Assembly: GCA_947044365.1 (NCBI GenBank) | Contig: OX345642.1 | Span: forward strand, 7,456,776 to 7,520,775 | From: Petrosia ficiformis | Lineage: Eukaryota > Porifera > Demospongiae > Haplosclerida > Petrosiidae | Direction of reading: 5' to 3' | Length of the DNA: 64,000 nucleotides | Shown: piece after piece, positions 1 to 14,323 of the stretch | Numbering within the stretch: position 1 is the first letter of the stretch | Layout: the number at the start of each line of letters is the position of its first letter | Made by a program: the position numbers and the translations under genes | The notes under the pieces: generated by a model | What the model was told of the DNA's origin: nothing | The model's input: only the letters and a program-made list of their open reading frames with translations | Database searches by the model: none

Positions 1-230
1 ATTGTTATTTTGTTATTGTTTTTTATTGTTGTTTATTTATTTTTGTTTTTGTTACTTTGTTATTTTTTTGTTATTTTGTTATTGTTATTTGTTTTTGTTA
101 TTTTGTTATTGTTATTTGTTTTTGTTATTTTGTTATTGTTATTTGTTTTGTTATTTTGTTATTGTTATTATTGTTATTTGTTTTTGTTATTGTTATTGTT
201 ATTATTGTTGTTATTAATATCATTATTACA
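1..230. repeat. Intronic TTATTTTGTTATTG minisatellite
   Basis: The left edge of the window is the end of a LONP2 intron. It is built almost only of T, A and G, with a core TTATTTTGTTATTG recurring at about 27-base spacing (cores near 71, 98 and 125) and grading into TTATTG/TTATTA runs. It ends at the acceptor TTACAG at 226-231. The open frames running through it are leucine, phenylalanine and valine runs of simple sequence, not genes. Confidence 0.85.
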
Positions 231-231
231 G

Positions 232-1710
232 TTATCTTGGAATACCTTTTGATTTGTCTAAAGTTCTATTTATTGCAACAGCTAATACAACATCATCAAT
301 ACCTTCACCTCTACTAGATAGAATGGAGGTACGTCTCTAGTAATTATTAATTATTAGTTAATTAATACTTCAATAGGTAATTAGAGTAACTGGTTATACC
401 TTGTATGAGAAAACAGAGATTGCTATTCGACACTTAATACCAAAACTATTGCAGGTAATCTCACAAATTATATTACAGTATTATATTGTATTGTTGTCAT
501 AGCAACATGGATTGAAAGATGATCAGTTGAAATTATCACCATCCACTATTCAAGATATAGGTAAATATAATTAGTGGGTGTGGTCATAATTAATTATTTT
601 ATAGTGTGTTATTATACTCGCGAGGCTGGAGTCAGAGAACTTGAGCGAAAACTCAGTGCTATATGTCGAGGTGTTGCTATCCGAGTGTGTTATTAATTAT
701 TATGAGTGGGTGTGATGTTTATTAATTTATACATTACAGGTTGTTGAAGGTAATGGGATACAAGAAATTACTAAACAGATATTAGAAGATATATTAGGGG
801 TAAGAAATATTAATTATTATTATTTATTATATTTATATCTTATATTTGTAGCCATGGAAATATGACAAAGAAGTATCTGAGAGACTAACTACTCCTGGAG
901 TTGCTGTTGGTAAATATTTATTAATTATTAATGAATTCAGGAGCAATCATTATTATACTCGTCAGGTTTAGCTTGGACTGTAAGTGGAGGTGATATATTA
1001 TTTGTTGAGGCTTGCCTCATGCCAGGAACAGGAGAACTGATATTGACTGGTCAATTAGGTATATATAATGTTGTCTTGTGATTGTCACATGACTGATCCC
1101 ATGATCTAGGTGATGTCATGAAGGAATCTGCTCAAATCGCTTTGAATTGGCTGAGGTCACATTCAGCTGAATATGATATATCATGTGATCCGACTGATCA
1201 TCATGATATACATATACATTTTCCTGCTGGAGCTGTAGAGAAAGATGGACCATCTGCTGGGGTTACCATAGTAACAGTATTGGCATCTTTATATACTGGA
1301 AGATGTGTTCGTTCCGATACTGCAATGACAGGGGAGGTAACTCTTCGTGGATCTGTATTGGCTGTTGGTGGAATCAAAGAAAAGGTTCTTGCTGCACATA
1401 GAGCTGGAATATCTCATATAATATTACCAAAAAAGAATGAGAAGGTATGCATGAATGTTGATCACATGAGGGTATGTCACATGATATATTTCATTGTTGT
1501 GCATAGGACCTGCAAGACCTTCCATCCAATGTGAAGGTGAGTATTATATATTATATTTTAGTTCAGATACTACTAAAACTTGTGTTCCTGTTTCAGGATG
1601 ATCTGAGTTTTACATTAGTGCAGAATGTAAGGCAGGTACTAGAATATGCTTTCGATGGAGGATTTGTTCCTCAGGAGAACAGTAATATAATCTCCTTTAG
1701 TAAACTATGA
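232..1710 (+). CDS. LONP2: Peroxisomal Lon protease, C-terminal part (partial at window edge)
   Basis: This is the 3' part of an ATP-dependent Lon protease, in about ten short exons. The first visible exon encodes the end of the AAA+ module ([16 protein letters not shown], then LLDRME, the sensor region). The P domain follows: the catalytic serine lies in KDGPSAGVT and the catalytic lysine in [14 protein letters not shown], forming the Ser-Lys dyad. The last exon (from about 1597) ends in Ser-Lys-Leu, a type 1 peroxisomal targeting signal, which separates it from mitochondrial LONP1. Known role of the family: quality control and processing of matrix proteins in peroxisomes. The ATPase N-terminus and start lie upstream of the window. 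VPS4 follows on the same strand after about 230 bases. Confidence 0.93.
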
Positions 1711-1942
1711 TGGACTGATCTTTTGTATTGACAATGAATTTTGTTATAGTAATCAATAATAATTCATAAAGGAAGTGAATTGAATTAAATTAACAAAGGT
1801 GTGGTCACTAATACGTGATCTTCATGTGACCTGTCATTCTGTTTCTCCCTCTAAGGCCTCTATCCAGATATTTCCTCTTTACTTGTATCTCCGGACTCTT
1901 AGCTGCATATAGTTAACACACATCATCTCTAAGAATATCAAG

Positions 1943-2157
1943 ATGTCTGGAAATACTATGGATGTAGGTTATACATAAGACATGATATATATACCATTCA
2001 TTTCATAATAATTATGTCTATAATTACTTCAGAAAGCTATAGATCTTGCAAAGAAAGCTACTGATGCTGACAGAGAGGAGAAATATGATGAAGCCTTGAG
2101 TATGTATGAACATGCTATTCAATATTTTCTTCACGCTTTAAAATGTGAGTCTATTGG

Positions 2158-2195
<38 letters not shown>

Positions 2196-3786
2196 CTAAT
2201 TACTTATTAGATGAGGTTCATGGTGATAAGGCCAAGGCATCAGTACGTGGTCAATGTGATAAATATCTTGTGAGGGCAGAAGAGCTAAAAGAGTATATTA
2301 GAAAAAAGAGAAAGAAAGCATCAAAGATGGTTGAAGGAGGAGGATCATCATCAAAATCAAAAAAGAAGTGAGAACTTTATAAAATAGAACTCTACGAGTT
2401 CTTTTCTTTCTGTATCAACACTAATCCACTAGAAATGGAATCATATTGTATTATTTGTAAGAATGTTAGGAGTAGTAGCCGTAGTTTATGGACTATCCAT
2501 TGTGTAACTACAGATCAGAATCAAAAGGTGGTGGTGGAAGTGGGGGTGGAAGTAGTGGAGGTGGGGGTAAAAATGATAGTGATTCCAGTGATGACGATAA
2601 TGAAACAAGCAAATTAAAAGAACAGTTACAAGGTAAGTAGCTCCACTCATAACCACACCCACTTAATAATTAAATATAGGTGCTATTGTACTTGAGAAAC
2701 CAAATGTCAGGTGGACTGATGTAGCTGGTTTGGAAGGAGCTAAGCAAGCTCTACAAGAGAGTGTAATATTACCAGTGAGATTTCCTCAACTCTTTAAAAC
2801 AAAGTACAGAAAACCATGGAGAGGAATATTATTATATGGAGTAAGTAATACTGGAAACTATATATACACACAGTACATAGGAATAATTCTAGACTAGCCA
2901 TGACCTTAGAATCACTACATTCCATTAACTATCAATATATAAGGGTGTGGTTTATTATATTATATTCATTTTCACATTCCAGCCTCCAGGTACTGGTAAA
3001 TCATATTTAGCTAAAGCTGTAGCAACAGAAGCTGATTCCACATTCTTCTCTGTTAGTTCATCTGATTTAGTTAGTAAATTTCTTGGTGAGAGTGAGCGCC
3101 TTGTTAAAAATCTATTTGAAATGGCTCGATCTAATAAACCAGCGATTATATTTATTGATGAAGTAGACTCTATGTGCAGTACAAGAGACTCTAGTAGTGC
3201 CAGTGAAGCATCAAACAGAATCAAAACGGAGTTTCTAGTACAGATGCAGGGAGTTGGAGTTGATAATGATGGGATATTAGTACTGGGTGCAACAAATATT
3301 CCATGGGGTCTTGATGCTGCTATTCGTAGAAGATTTGAAAAGAGAATCTATATTCCCTTACCTGATGAAGTAGCTCGTAAACGTTTATTTGAGTTGCATG
3401 TTGGTAGCACTCCTACTAATCTCACTGATTATGACCTCTCAGTATTAGCTAAACGGACAGAGAATTACTCTGGATCTGACATAAGTGTGGCTGTTAGGGA
3501 AGCATTGATGGAGCCTATTAGAAAGGTTCAGAGAGCTACACATTATAAATACACCAGTAATACAGTTGATGGAGTTACTCATAACGATTTCCTCACTCCA
3601 TGCAGCCCAGGAGATCGAGGAGCAATGGAGATGAACTGGACTACTGTTTCTGGGGATAAATTAGTTGAACCACAAGTTACTCGCAATGATTTTGAGAAAG
3701 CTTTAGCGAATGCTCGACCAAGTGTGAATGCAGACGACTTGAAACGATTTGAAGACTTCACGAATGATTTTGGACAAGAAGGATGA
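1943..3786 (+). CDS. VPS4: VPS4-type AAA ATPase of the ESCRT machinery
   Basis: VPS4 disassembles ESCRT-III filaments in endosomal sorting, cytokinesis and membrane repair. The start MSGNTMD is followed by a first intron and then an N-terminal MIT domain ([21 protein letters not shown]). A Gly/Ser-rich linker ([14 protein letters not shown]) follows, then the AAA core. Walker A is [13 protein letters not shown] and Walker B is [10 protein letters not shown]. The arginine-finger region is [15 protein letters not shown], and a C-terminal helix ends in FGQEG. The large last exon (from about 2984) holds most of the ATPase, and the MIT and AAA parts are joined through several short exons. An intron near 2163-2190 carries a TA microsatellite. 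Vertebrate VPS4A and VPS4B look like later duplicates, so the generic symbol is used. Confidence 0.94.
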
Positions 3787-4013
3787 AAATTTTAAAAAGT
3801 TATTTTTAGTTATAATAATTATAATAATTCTGATATCGATATTATATACATAATGCAGATTTAGATACATGTGTGTTAATGTGTTACATTAATTTGTGTC
3901 TGTAGTCAAACTCATGTTTAATATTAACTGTTATTAATTTAATTTTAAGATTATTGCTCATAAATAATTGGGCGTGGCTACTTGTTTCTATAGCAACAGA
4001 TACAGTCATTGAC

Positions 4014-7000
4014 ATGGTGGATGTGAAGTGTGTTCTGGTTCATTCATTTCTTCAATTCATTGTTTTTTTTCCTCATTTTACAGACCAAGTACATCTCTCA
4101 TATCTTCACACACAGTCAAGAAGAGGTTACATGATCCATCCAAGAGTTCTACTCACAATGGCTCTACAGAGGTTCGTGTTATATGAAATTATATATATAT
4201 TTATTACTATTTATTTGTTGTTTCCACAGTCAGGTGGAGAAAGAGGAGCTTTAGATACATGGCCAGTCTATTCTCTCTCACCAGCTGTTAGTTCTCAACT
4301 GAGGAGCATAAACAAGAGAACTGAAGAACTGTCACATGACCTCAATCCATCACTTAGTACAAAACCAAAGTTTCTTCAGCAGTTGGAAGCATTTCTTGAG
4401 AAAGAAATTCGTTTACTGGGCTGTCCTCTTAAAGGACCAAATGTATTAAGATTGCAGGTAATGTATTACTGCTATGTAGATAACTACATGTATATGTGGA
4501 TATATACAGGCTCATAGACAGGTGTTTGATATTCTAATACAAGATTTCAAGACCTACAAACCACTTCTCTCATCAATTAAGAATGAATATGATCTCTATA
4601 TTAAACATCAAGATGAACTTATCAGAGAACTTCTCCCATTACAGGTTAGGGAAGTTCCCATTCTCTCTGCGTCTCTCTCTCTATATTTGTCTAGACTCTA
4701 TGCTATATTCTCTATTTAGACACAAATACATCACCTCAAAGATGAAAATGAGAAAAAAATAATGATGTTGAAAACAGAGGAAAGAAAACGTAAGTATTAC
4801 ACGATCACACTTCATATAAACATTGTCATGTGACCACATAGATGACGAGGGTTTGCGTGAGGAGTGTAAACGTCTGTTAGCTGAACTCAGTCATATGAAA
4901 TCAGAACAATTATCATACGAGGCACAGATTACAAAGGTAGTATACTAAATCTAGTAATTTATAATGTACTTTGTATATTATAGCTTCAATCTGAATTGAG
5001 TATATTATATGAGAAATATCGTAATGAAACTGATGCAAGGTATGACCCTGTCATTAGGTATTACATATTATATATTGATTACCTTATTAGGAAGTTACTT
5101 ATTTCTGATTATAATGAGCTAAAAGCTAAACAGAATGAAGAGGAAGAGGAGGAGGAAGATATTATTGAGAAAGAAGACCCAACAATACTGAAACTAAAAC
5201 TAGTGTAATCCACATTTATATAGCATCTATTTATCCATCTATCTATCTATCTAATCTATTAGTCGTGCTAGAGAAGATTTGAGGGCTGCTAACTTGAGAA
5301 TAAATGGAATGTTAGCAGATTATGGTGATGTGGTTCCTAGAAGAGAATTTGAAATGCTTGAGACATCTTTCACAGTATGTTACATATACTACATCACATC
5401 TTATAATATTATAATTACTACAGACATTGGAAGGGGAGGCTGACTCAATTAAGAGTCAATATGCAACCATAATTGAGGAACATAAGTGAGTCATGTGACA
5501 ATCATGTGCTATGTAATGATGTAGTGCTTATTCACTAGTACATTAATGGTTATGTATAAAGATTTGCAAGCACAAAGAGACAGGTCATTGAATGAATTAG
5601 CGAGAATTAAAGGCACAGCTACTCCAAGGTTACACATGGAATATCCATGTGAACATAATATTGAACTAATATATTACAGACCAGATTGGTCAAGATGTGC
5701 TGAATTTATTGATGGAGGATCAGAGAAATGGATAGAGATTAGTGAAGGAAGATCCAGTGATGAATTAGTTGATGTGTTGTGTGCTCAAATAGCTGGAGTA
5801 GATATTAGTGAACTCACTACACATGGGATATTTCAAGGACAAGTATGATAATATGTATAATTAAAAGTTGTCTTATTAATTTATTACAGGGTCTCTCTTC
5901 TGAAGTACCTCGTTATCTTAGAACTGAAGGTCATGTGACTAACAGACGAATGGGAAGAAGAGAAATGGAGGAATTGATTACAGGATTTTGGGAGTTTCGT
6001 ATGACAAAACTTTCTGAACAAAGTAGGGAAGAGATCAATTCTCTTGACAAACTATTATATGAATACTGCTATACAAGAAATGATGGTAATGAACAACTAG
6101 CTATTGAAGATGGATACAATCTACAGGTAATGGTTCACGAATTATGCACAGTCAGCACTATATACTACCTATATACTATTTATATAGCAGTTGTCTGAGG
6201 TACATCGGTGTCCTTGCGATGACAAAGGTGCTTGTGGTATTCCTGGTGTCCCTTGTGCCCCTGGTGTCCTTGGTTTTCCTTGTGCCCCTGGTGTTCCTTG
6301 TGCCCCTGGGTGTACATTGGTGCCCCTGGTGCCTCTGGTGTCCTTGGTTTTCCTTGTGCCCCTGGTGTCCTTGATGTCCTTTGTGCCCCTGGTGTCCTTG
6401 GTGTCCCTTGTGCCCTTAGTGTCCCTGGTGTCCTTGGTGCCCCTTGTGCCTTGGTGCCCCTTGTGCCTCTGATGTCCCTTGTGCCCCTGGTGTCCTTGAT
6501 GTCCCTTGTGCCCTTAGTGTCCCTGGTGTCCCTTGTGCCCCTGGTGTCCTTGGTGTTCCTTGTGCCCCTGGTGTCCTTGATGTCCTTGGTGTCCCTTGTG
6601 CCCCTGGTGTCCTTGGTGTCCTTGGTGTTCCTTGTGCCCCAAGGTGTCCGTTGTGCCCCTGGTGTCCTTGGTGTCCCATGTGCCTCTGGTGTCCTAGGTG
6701 CCCCAGGTGCCTGTGGTGCCAGGTGTCATTGGTGTCCTTGATGTCTTTTGTGCCTATAGTAACTGAGGTGCCTGTGATGTCCTTTGGTGTCTTATGTGAC
6801 TCAGGTGCCTGTGCCTACAGTGTCCTTGGTGCCTGTGGTGTCCCAGGTGCCTGCAGTGTCCCCATCACCACCAAGGACACTATAGACACTTCAGTCACCA
6901 TAGGCACTTAATACACCTCAGTAACCACAGACACCTGAGGTATACAAAGACACCTGTGAAACTACAAGGACACTAAGGCATCTATATACTACATAAGTAG

Positions 7001-7959
7001 TATATTATAGTGCTGACTGCATATCCTTACAGCCCAGATAATAATGTATTGTGTGTCATTAATTACAGGATGCCTGTACTCGTTTCAGTCATGAAGTACA
7101 TGTTAATATATTCACTGATATTATATCAGGAAAATTAGATGAGGGGGTGTATGATGCTTGGATATCAACACAAGTGGCTTTAATGGAGTCTTTCAAGAAG
7201 TCTGCTGATAACAAAGTAAGTCTAATTAATATTCATTATTGAAATTATAAGTGTATTATTAACAGGAGAGCTTGCCATTGAACAAATTTGAACAGAAAAT
7301 ACAAGATGTATTATCTTATAAACAAGAATCATTGATTAAACTACTAGTACAGTGTGCTGTGAATACTAGTTCCACACAAAATGGTGATATTAACATAATA
7401 CAACTGATGAGTAAGGTACTATTCATAATGATTGTCATGTGTTGTTCATGATGTCAATGATTTCATGTGATAATCACATGACATCATTTACATTAACACA
7501 ACATTGGGAGTATAGGAATGTGATTATCACATAACATTGCTAATGATGTCATGTGACAATCACACTCATAGTGATATTATACAGGATTCTAATAGTCAAC
7601 CAAGTGCATTTGTCACATTGATATTGGAACAAAGAAGAGAGGAAGCTAAACAGTATGCTACAAATATATCAAAGATATTAGGAGAAAAGGAGTATGTAGT
7701 ATATCATAATTATTACATGAATTGATGTATTATCTTATCACACAGAGAGGTTACACTCAGTGAGGTTACTAAGGCTATTCAAGTATTAGATCCATATAAA
7801 CCCGAAGCAGAGATACATTTACTATTATCCAAATTCTTTACTATACCACTGGGTCAGGTACAAGATTCTAATAATATTACTATACCACTTGATAAATTAG
7901 TGAAGAAAATAGAATCAAGTAATATTACTAAAGCTGGAGGTTCAAGAGACTCATACTAA
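4014..7959 (+). CDS. TSNAXIP1: Translin-associated factor X-interacting protein 1-like
   Basis: This is a coiled-coil protein of the TSNAXIP1 family, which is linked to cilia and male germ cells. The family signature is plain in the early exons: LLGCPLKGPNVLRLQ followed by VFDILIQDFKTYKPLLSSIK and a long charged coiled coil. The chosen start (MVDVKPSTS) joins across the intron starting at 4028. Later exons carry RRMGRREMEELITGFW and a final stretch reading VTLSEVTKAIQVLDP, and the protein ends in RDSY. There are roughly a dozen exons. The intron between 6127 and 7069 is far longer than the others and contains an inserted repeat element. A Glu-rich stretch (EEEEEEED) sits near 5140. The exact exon set around 5040-5210 is not certain. 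Confidence 0.8.
6145..7021. mobile_element. TIR-bounded non-autonomous element carrying a minisatellite
   Basis: The ends are imperfect inverted repeats. The left end reads TGCACAGTCAGCACTATA then TACTAC. The reverse complement of the right end reads TGCAGTCAGCACTATAA then TATACTAC. Both ends are flanked by TA (6143-6144 and 7022-7023), as expected for a TA target duplication. Weaker inverted similarity continues inward: GTGTCCTTG near the left end and its complement CAAGGACAC near the right. The centre is a GC-rich minisatellite. No transposase is present, so it would be a MITE-like or foldback element inside a TSNAXIP1 intron. The TIRs and the TA are seen directly; the transposon class is inference. 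Confidence 0.6.
6215..6900. repeat. GC-rich 18-base minisatellite (GTGCCCCTGGTGTCCTTG)
   Basis: This is a degenerate array of about 9- and 18-base units such as GTGCCCCTGGTGTCCTTG, far richer in G+C than anything around it. On the plus strand it leaves open frames of Gly-Val-Pro-Cys-Ala-Pro character, and on the minus strand Gly-His-Gln ones. These are by-products of a unit divisible by three. The last part (about 6860-6990) reads in inverse orientation (CACCAAGGACAC), so a transcript could fold on itself. It lies wholly inside an intron and between the inverted repeats described above. Confidence 0.85.
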
Positions 7960-8111
7960 TGCATTGTAACACTATGAGTACTATTAATAATACATTATAA
8001 TATGATTATTAATAACGTACTGATTTTAATGTTATATCCACTTTATGAGGTAATAATTTTTCTTTCCTTTAAAAACAGATTATTATTATAAACATGTAAT
8101 TATTATTATTA

Positions 8112-10016
<1,905 letters not shown>

Positions 10017-10105
10017 TTCAGAACATGTAATGGAGAGAGGTTAGAACAGTGTCCCGCTCTCAGCATTGTTCCACGTGTGCAGCCACGCCCACATAAGCTT
10101 AATTA
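10017..10105. promoter_or_regulatory. Bidirectional spacer YARS2 / kelch-like gene
   Basis: The two start codons are separated by 89 bases and the genes are divergent, so both promoters must lie here or overlap the 5' ends. The spacer holds an E-box-like CACGTG near 10073 and a CCACGCCCA word (complement of TGGGCGTGG), one copy of the dispersed GTGGGYGTGGT family. Confidence 0.55.
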
Positions 10106-11887
10106 ATGAGCCCCACCCTTCTCTGTTCCAACATAATGGATTTGTTTCAACCTCCAAGATGTGATTCTAGAGAAAGATTCTCTTGTCTTTGGGATATGCA
10201 GCAGAAGAAAGAATTATGTGATGTTGTGTTACAGCTTGACTCTCATGAGCAGATCAATGCACACAAGTGTGTACTTGCAGCATGCAGTCCATACTTCAGG
10301 ACAATGTTCACTTGTAATCTATCTGAAAGCAATCAACATTCAGTAAGAATAACACACACTGAGTATGATATAATGGAGGCTGTCATCTCCTTTGCATACT
10401 CATCTAAATTCACTCTACCATGTGATCGAGTCTTGTCGTTGCTATCTGCTGCAGATCATTTTCAAATCGACTCTTTATTGCAGTATTGCTGTGGCTTCCT
10501 TGAAACACAGTTAAATACCAGCAATGTTTTAAGTACAAGAGCATATGCATGTCTTCACAGATGTTGGAAGCTATACAGATTGTGTACAGAGTATGTTTTA
10601 ACTCACTTCAATCATGTGATACAATCTGAAGAATTTTTAGATTTACCTACAGATCAACTTCAAGATTTAATTTCACAAGATGAATTACGAGTGACTTGTG
10701 AAGAAGATGTCTACACTGCAGTGATCAATTGGGTTTACCATGACTTTGAAGAACGAAAGGACATATTTCCCTCTTTGATAGTTCACGTTCGACTTCCCTT
10801 CTTATCTTCAGAGTTTCTCACATGTAATGTCCAAGAAGAACAGTTAATGGAAAGAGACTTATGCCAGGACCTCATTTCAGAAGCATTCTTTTACAAATCC
10901 TCTCCAGATAAAAGAGGCGAATTGAAAAACAGTCTTCGAGTTCATCCTAGAAAGCTGTTTGGATTACAAGAGGTGATTTTAGCTATTGGAGGAGCAAATA
11001 AAGAACATTCAGTAAAATCTGTTGACCAATACAATTTCAGGACCGATTCGTGGTCTACTATAGCAGAGCTTCCATCTCCTCGATATGGTCTAGCCACTTG
11101 TTTCTATAATGGGTATTGTTATGTCAGTGGAGGTTCAAATGAGACACATACATACATCAATGCAATGGATAGGTACAGCATGACGGAGGACAAGTGGTGT
11201 AACCTAGCACCATTACCTACTGCAAGAAGGTACGCTGTATAATAACATTTATAATAACATTATATTCAATAACAAAAATTTTACTAATTTTCATCATTTA
11301 GGTATCACTCAATGGTAGTACTATACGGATTACTATATGCAATTGGAGGACAGAATTCTAATGAAATTTTATCATCAGTTGAGCGATATGATCCTGTATC
11401 TAACACATGGTCAATAGTACAGCCATTGAACACTAAACGAATGTATCATGGTACTGTTGAACTTGATGGATTTATATATGTAATCGGTGGTCATTGTGGT
11501 CTTAAGAGATTAGACTCAGTAGAATGCTATAATTCTTTGAGTGACCAGTGGAATCACATATCAAATCTACCTGAGCCTAGATCAGTGATTGGGGCTACAG
11601 CATTAGCTGGTGTTATATATGTTGCTGGTGGTTATAATGGGAAAGAACATGTCATCACAGTAAACTGTTATGATATTCAGAATGATAAGTGGTTACAATG
11701 CCCATCTTTAAGGAATGGTCGATCTGCATTTGGTATGGTGACTTATAATGGGTATTTATATGCTTGTGGTGGTTTTAATGGCTGTTTAATTGATAATGTA
11801 GAATGTTTTATACCTGGAGATGATCAATGGACACCTGTTATTTCTATGCTAACAGAACGCATACACTTTAGTATGGTTAACACATAA
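10106..11887 (+). CDS. BTB-BACK-kelch (KLHL-type) protein
   Basis: This is a substrate adaptor of the cullin-3 ubiquitin ligase type. Two exons are joined across an intron at 11230-11301 (TARR/YHSM). The domain order is: BTB starting at LCDVVLQLDSHEQINAHKCVLAACSPYF; BACK around LISQDELRVTCEEDVYTAVINWV; then six kelch blades, each with the Gly-Gly pair and the spaced Tyr and Trp (AIGGANKEHS, YVSGGSNET, AIGGQNSNE, VIGGHCGLK, VAGGYNGKE, ACGGFNGC). The length, about 570-580 residues, is usual for KLHL proteins. A second possible start lies at 10136 (MDLFQPPRC). It resembles several KLHL proteins and I cannot assign one orthologue. It is divergent from YARS2 and tail-to-tail with UBE2C. Confidence 0.92.
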
Positions 11888-12032
11888 TGTACAGTAATAA
11901 CACAATTATAATACTGAAACAAAGATTAATGTATCATTAATAAATTCATAATTTGAAACATCTAGTAAAGTCATTAGTCAAGATACAAACACATGAAGAT
12001 GAGATATTTGATATTTCAGCAGACATTAGTTA

Positions 12033-12782
12033 TTAAGATAAATTCTTTGTGGCTTCTTTGTATTTTTGTAGCAACACTGCTTTGTATTCTGAGAAAATTT
12101 AATGTTTGAGAAGTGTTATGATAATAAAACTAATAACTAACCCTCTTGTTTACTCCACAGCTCAGCTGCTTCAGTATTCAATGGACTATCAATGTTAGGT
12201 TCTATATTACGACGATAAACAGGTAATATATATATATAATAATGGATCATTAGAAAGGGGTTACCTCCTAAAAGGCTCTGGATTGAAATAAGAATGCTTT
12301 TAATGTCTAAGAGTGCTGACCACTTCTCCTGAGAAACATAATTATATATTTCTGTAAGAATAAAGAGTAACAAATACCTTTAATATGTCAAGACAAATAT
12401 TTCCTTGTTCGTCAACATTAGGATGATATATTTGAGTTTGAAATTTAACCACTGGAGGGATATAGGGGTATCGTCCCGGAAAGGATAGTGTCAGTTTGTA
12501 CATAAGTCCTTCATAGACAGTTCCTTTTGCTCCTGCAATGGTGGCAACCCAATTGAATAGGTTGTCTCCAACAGGAAAAGCAGATAATGAGCTATCACCA
12601 GACATCTAAGATGAAACAAGATTATACATTTAACATTAATAATAAACATGTCTACTGACCATAAGGGTTGCTAAATCTTTTTGTAATCTTTTAGTCACAG
12701 AATAGCCATCTTTACTTCCAACCTGAGAAGAACTCATGTTCTTTTGACTTGTACTTTGAGGAGCAACGTTCTGAGAAGCCAT
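12033..12782 (-). CDS. UBE2C: Ubiquitin-conjugating enzyme E2 C
   Basis: This is the E2 that works with the anaphase-promoting complex to start ubiquitin chains on mitotic cyclins and securin. The N-terminus MASQNVAPQ matches the family's MASQN start, followed by [22 protein letters not shown]. The UBC core carries [17 protein letters not shown], with the catalytic cysteine in NICLDIL. The sequence [20 protein letters not shown] then [10 protein letters not shown] is the UBE2C hallmark. The last exon encodes the C-terminal tail [17 protein letters not shown]. There are five coding exons with short introns. The gene is tail-to-tail with the kelch gene (145 bases between stops). Confidence 0.95.
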
Positions 12783-13041
12783 GATGCGTTGCTAAGTAGT
12801 TGCCCTGGTAGCTTTTCTTTGTAGACTGAGAATAGAACACGCTTTTCTCTCGCGGTTATATTTTTGAATCTTATGGGCGTGGTCGCGTAACGCCTCTTCC
12901 TGCGTGGCGCAATGGCGCATGACGGCAGTGCACTAAAAAACTTATTACATGGTAGGTACAGCAGTCCTCATTTGCATAATGACTAAAAAATTGATTTATA
13001 ATAATAAAATGGACCGGTTCCTGTAATGATTACATTGTATA
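12783..13041. promoter_or_regulatory. Spacer with UBE2C promoter region
   Basis: This spacer lies between the UBE2C start and the IMPA1 stop, both on the minus strand. The part near UBE2C is unusually rich in CpG for the window (CTCGCGG, GTCGCGTAACG, GGCGCAATGGCGCATGACG) and holds one GGGCGTGGTC word at about 12872. No coding frame is supported here. Confidence 0.45.
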
Positions 13042-14285
13042 TTAGTCTCTTGGATATTCGACATGTTGTATGTATGGTAGCATTGCTTCAGCTAGCTCCT
13101 TTGAGCTAGCGAGAAGAACTCCTCTCCCCATAAGATCAAGAGGACCACCTAGGGGAAACAAGAAACGTAAAGATGATATCATATGATGTCATAACTTATA
13201 CCTGTTGGATAGAGAGACACTCCACCAGCTTCCCTTACAATCAATTCTCCAGCAGCGTAATCCCAGCAATGTAAACCATATTCAATATATGCATCGGCTC
13301 CACCTTGACTTACCATACAACAACTAGCTGAAGCACAACCTAGAGTACGAATACTAACAAAAATAAACATTTCATTATTTCATGTGTAAAATAGCTACCC
13401 ATGAACATGACTAGGCTCAGCTGCTAAACCTCGTATGGTTGATATTTTTGGTGTTAGTTCTTTTTCGGTTCTTGTATATCCCAAATCAGTTATTACAATA
13501 GCTTTTCGTAGCTCTATAAAATTATATAAGTAAATGTAATGATTATATAGTAACTCTCCACTCCACCTATGCAGTTGAGGGTTAATCACATACACACCTT
13601 TACATTGGGACACATGAATAGGTTTTCCATTTAAAAATGATCCACTCCCTTTTTTAGCAGCATACAACTGATCCAATAGAAAGTTGTACACAACTCCAAT
13701 AACAATCTAATTATAAAATATGGGCATTAATTAAGTGAATAATTGATAGGACGAACCTCCTTGTTAATAGCTAGTCCAATCGATATAGCAGAAAATGGGA
13801 AACTATTATATTATAATGAAAATAGTAGTAGATTGTATACATAGTAAATACATACATACCCATGTATGTAGTTAGCAGTACCATCAATAGGATCAATTAT
13901 CCATGTAGGATCATTAGTTAGTATATTTGATCCAGATGAACTCTCCTCAGCAATGAATCTAATAATTATTCATAATAGATAATTAATTATTATACATAAT
14001 TATTGTACTTATGCGTTGGGTATTTTTGCTTTAATGTTTTCAATATCATATTCTCCACTTTCTTATCTGTTTCAGTTACCATATCAGCTGTACTATCTTT
14101 ACATTGTATACTTTTATCACAACTACTAGATTCAGCCCTGGCAATCTTGATTAATTAATTAAAAACATTAAACAATAATTAATTATTATTAGTGCAGTAA
14201 AATACATAATAATATAGCTTACATCTCCAACTTGTTTAGCCAGGCTTTGAGCTGTTAAATAAATATCTTGTAACTCATCAGACAT
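13042..14285 (-). CDS. IMPA1: Inositol monophosphatase
   Basis: This enzyme is a Mg-dependent, Li-sensitive phosphatase that releases inositol from inositol monophosphates and so feeds phosphoinositide signalling. Three metal-site motifs are visible: FIAEESS (the Glu of the GEE-type motif); [18 protein letters not shown], the family signature with its two aspartates; and [16 protein letters not shown], the C-terminal signature. Six to seven exons lie on the minus strand, from [18 protein letters not shown] to the end HVEYPRD. In the signature, Ala stands where most family members have Thr (DGTAN for DGTTN). Its start lies only 38 bases from that of MEAK7, so the two are divergent on a very small shared promoter. 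Confidence 0.93.
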
Positions 14286-14323
14286 CTTTAATTAACTTAT
14301 AATAACTTTCATAATAAAGAAAG
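14286..14323. promoter_or_regulatory. 38-base bidirectional spacer IMPA1 / MEAK7
   Basis: Only 38 A/T-rich bases separate two divergent start codons. Both 5' untranslated regions plus promoters must fit here, unless transcription starts inside the neighbouring coding exon or translation starts lie further downstream. No CpG-rich stretch or clear box is visible. Confidence 0.5.

Noticed and set aside
2..317. Hydrophobic small open frames at the left edge
   Set aside because: They are translations of a T/A/G simple repeat in a LONP2 intron that run into the following exon out of frame.
6144..6911. Overlapping open frames rich in Gly, Pro, Val and Cys on both strands, resembling collagen or cysteine-rich secreted proteins
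   Set aside because: They lie inside a TSNAXIP1 intron and are produced by a short GC-rich minisatellite; several frames are open at once and Gly is not spaced every third residue as collagen requires.
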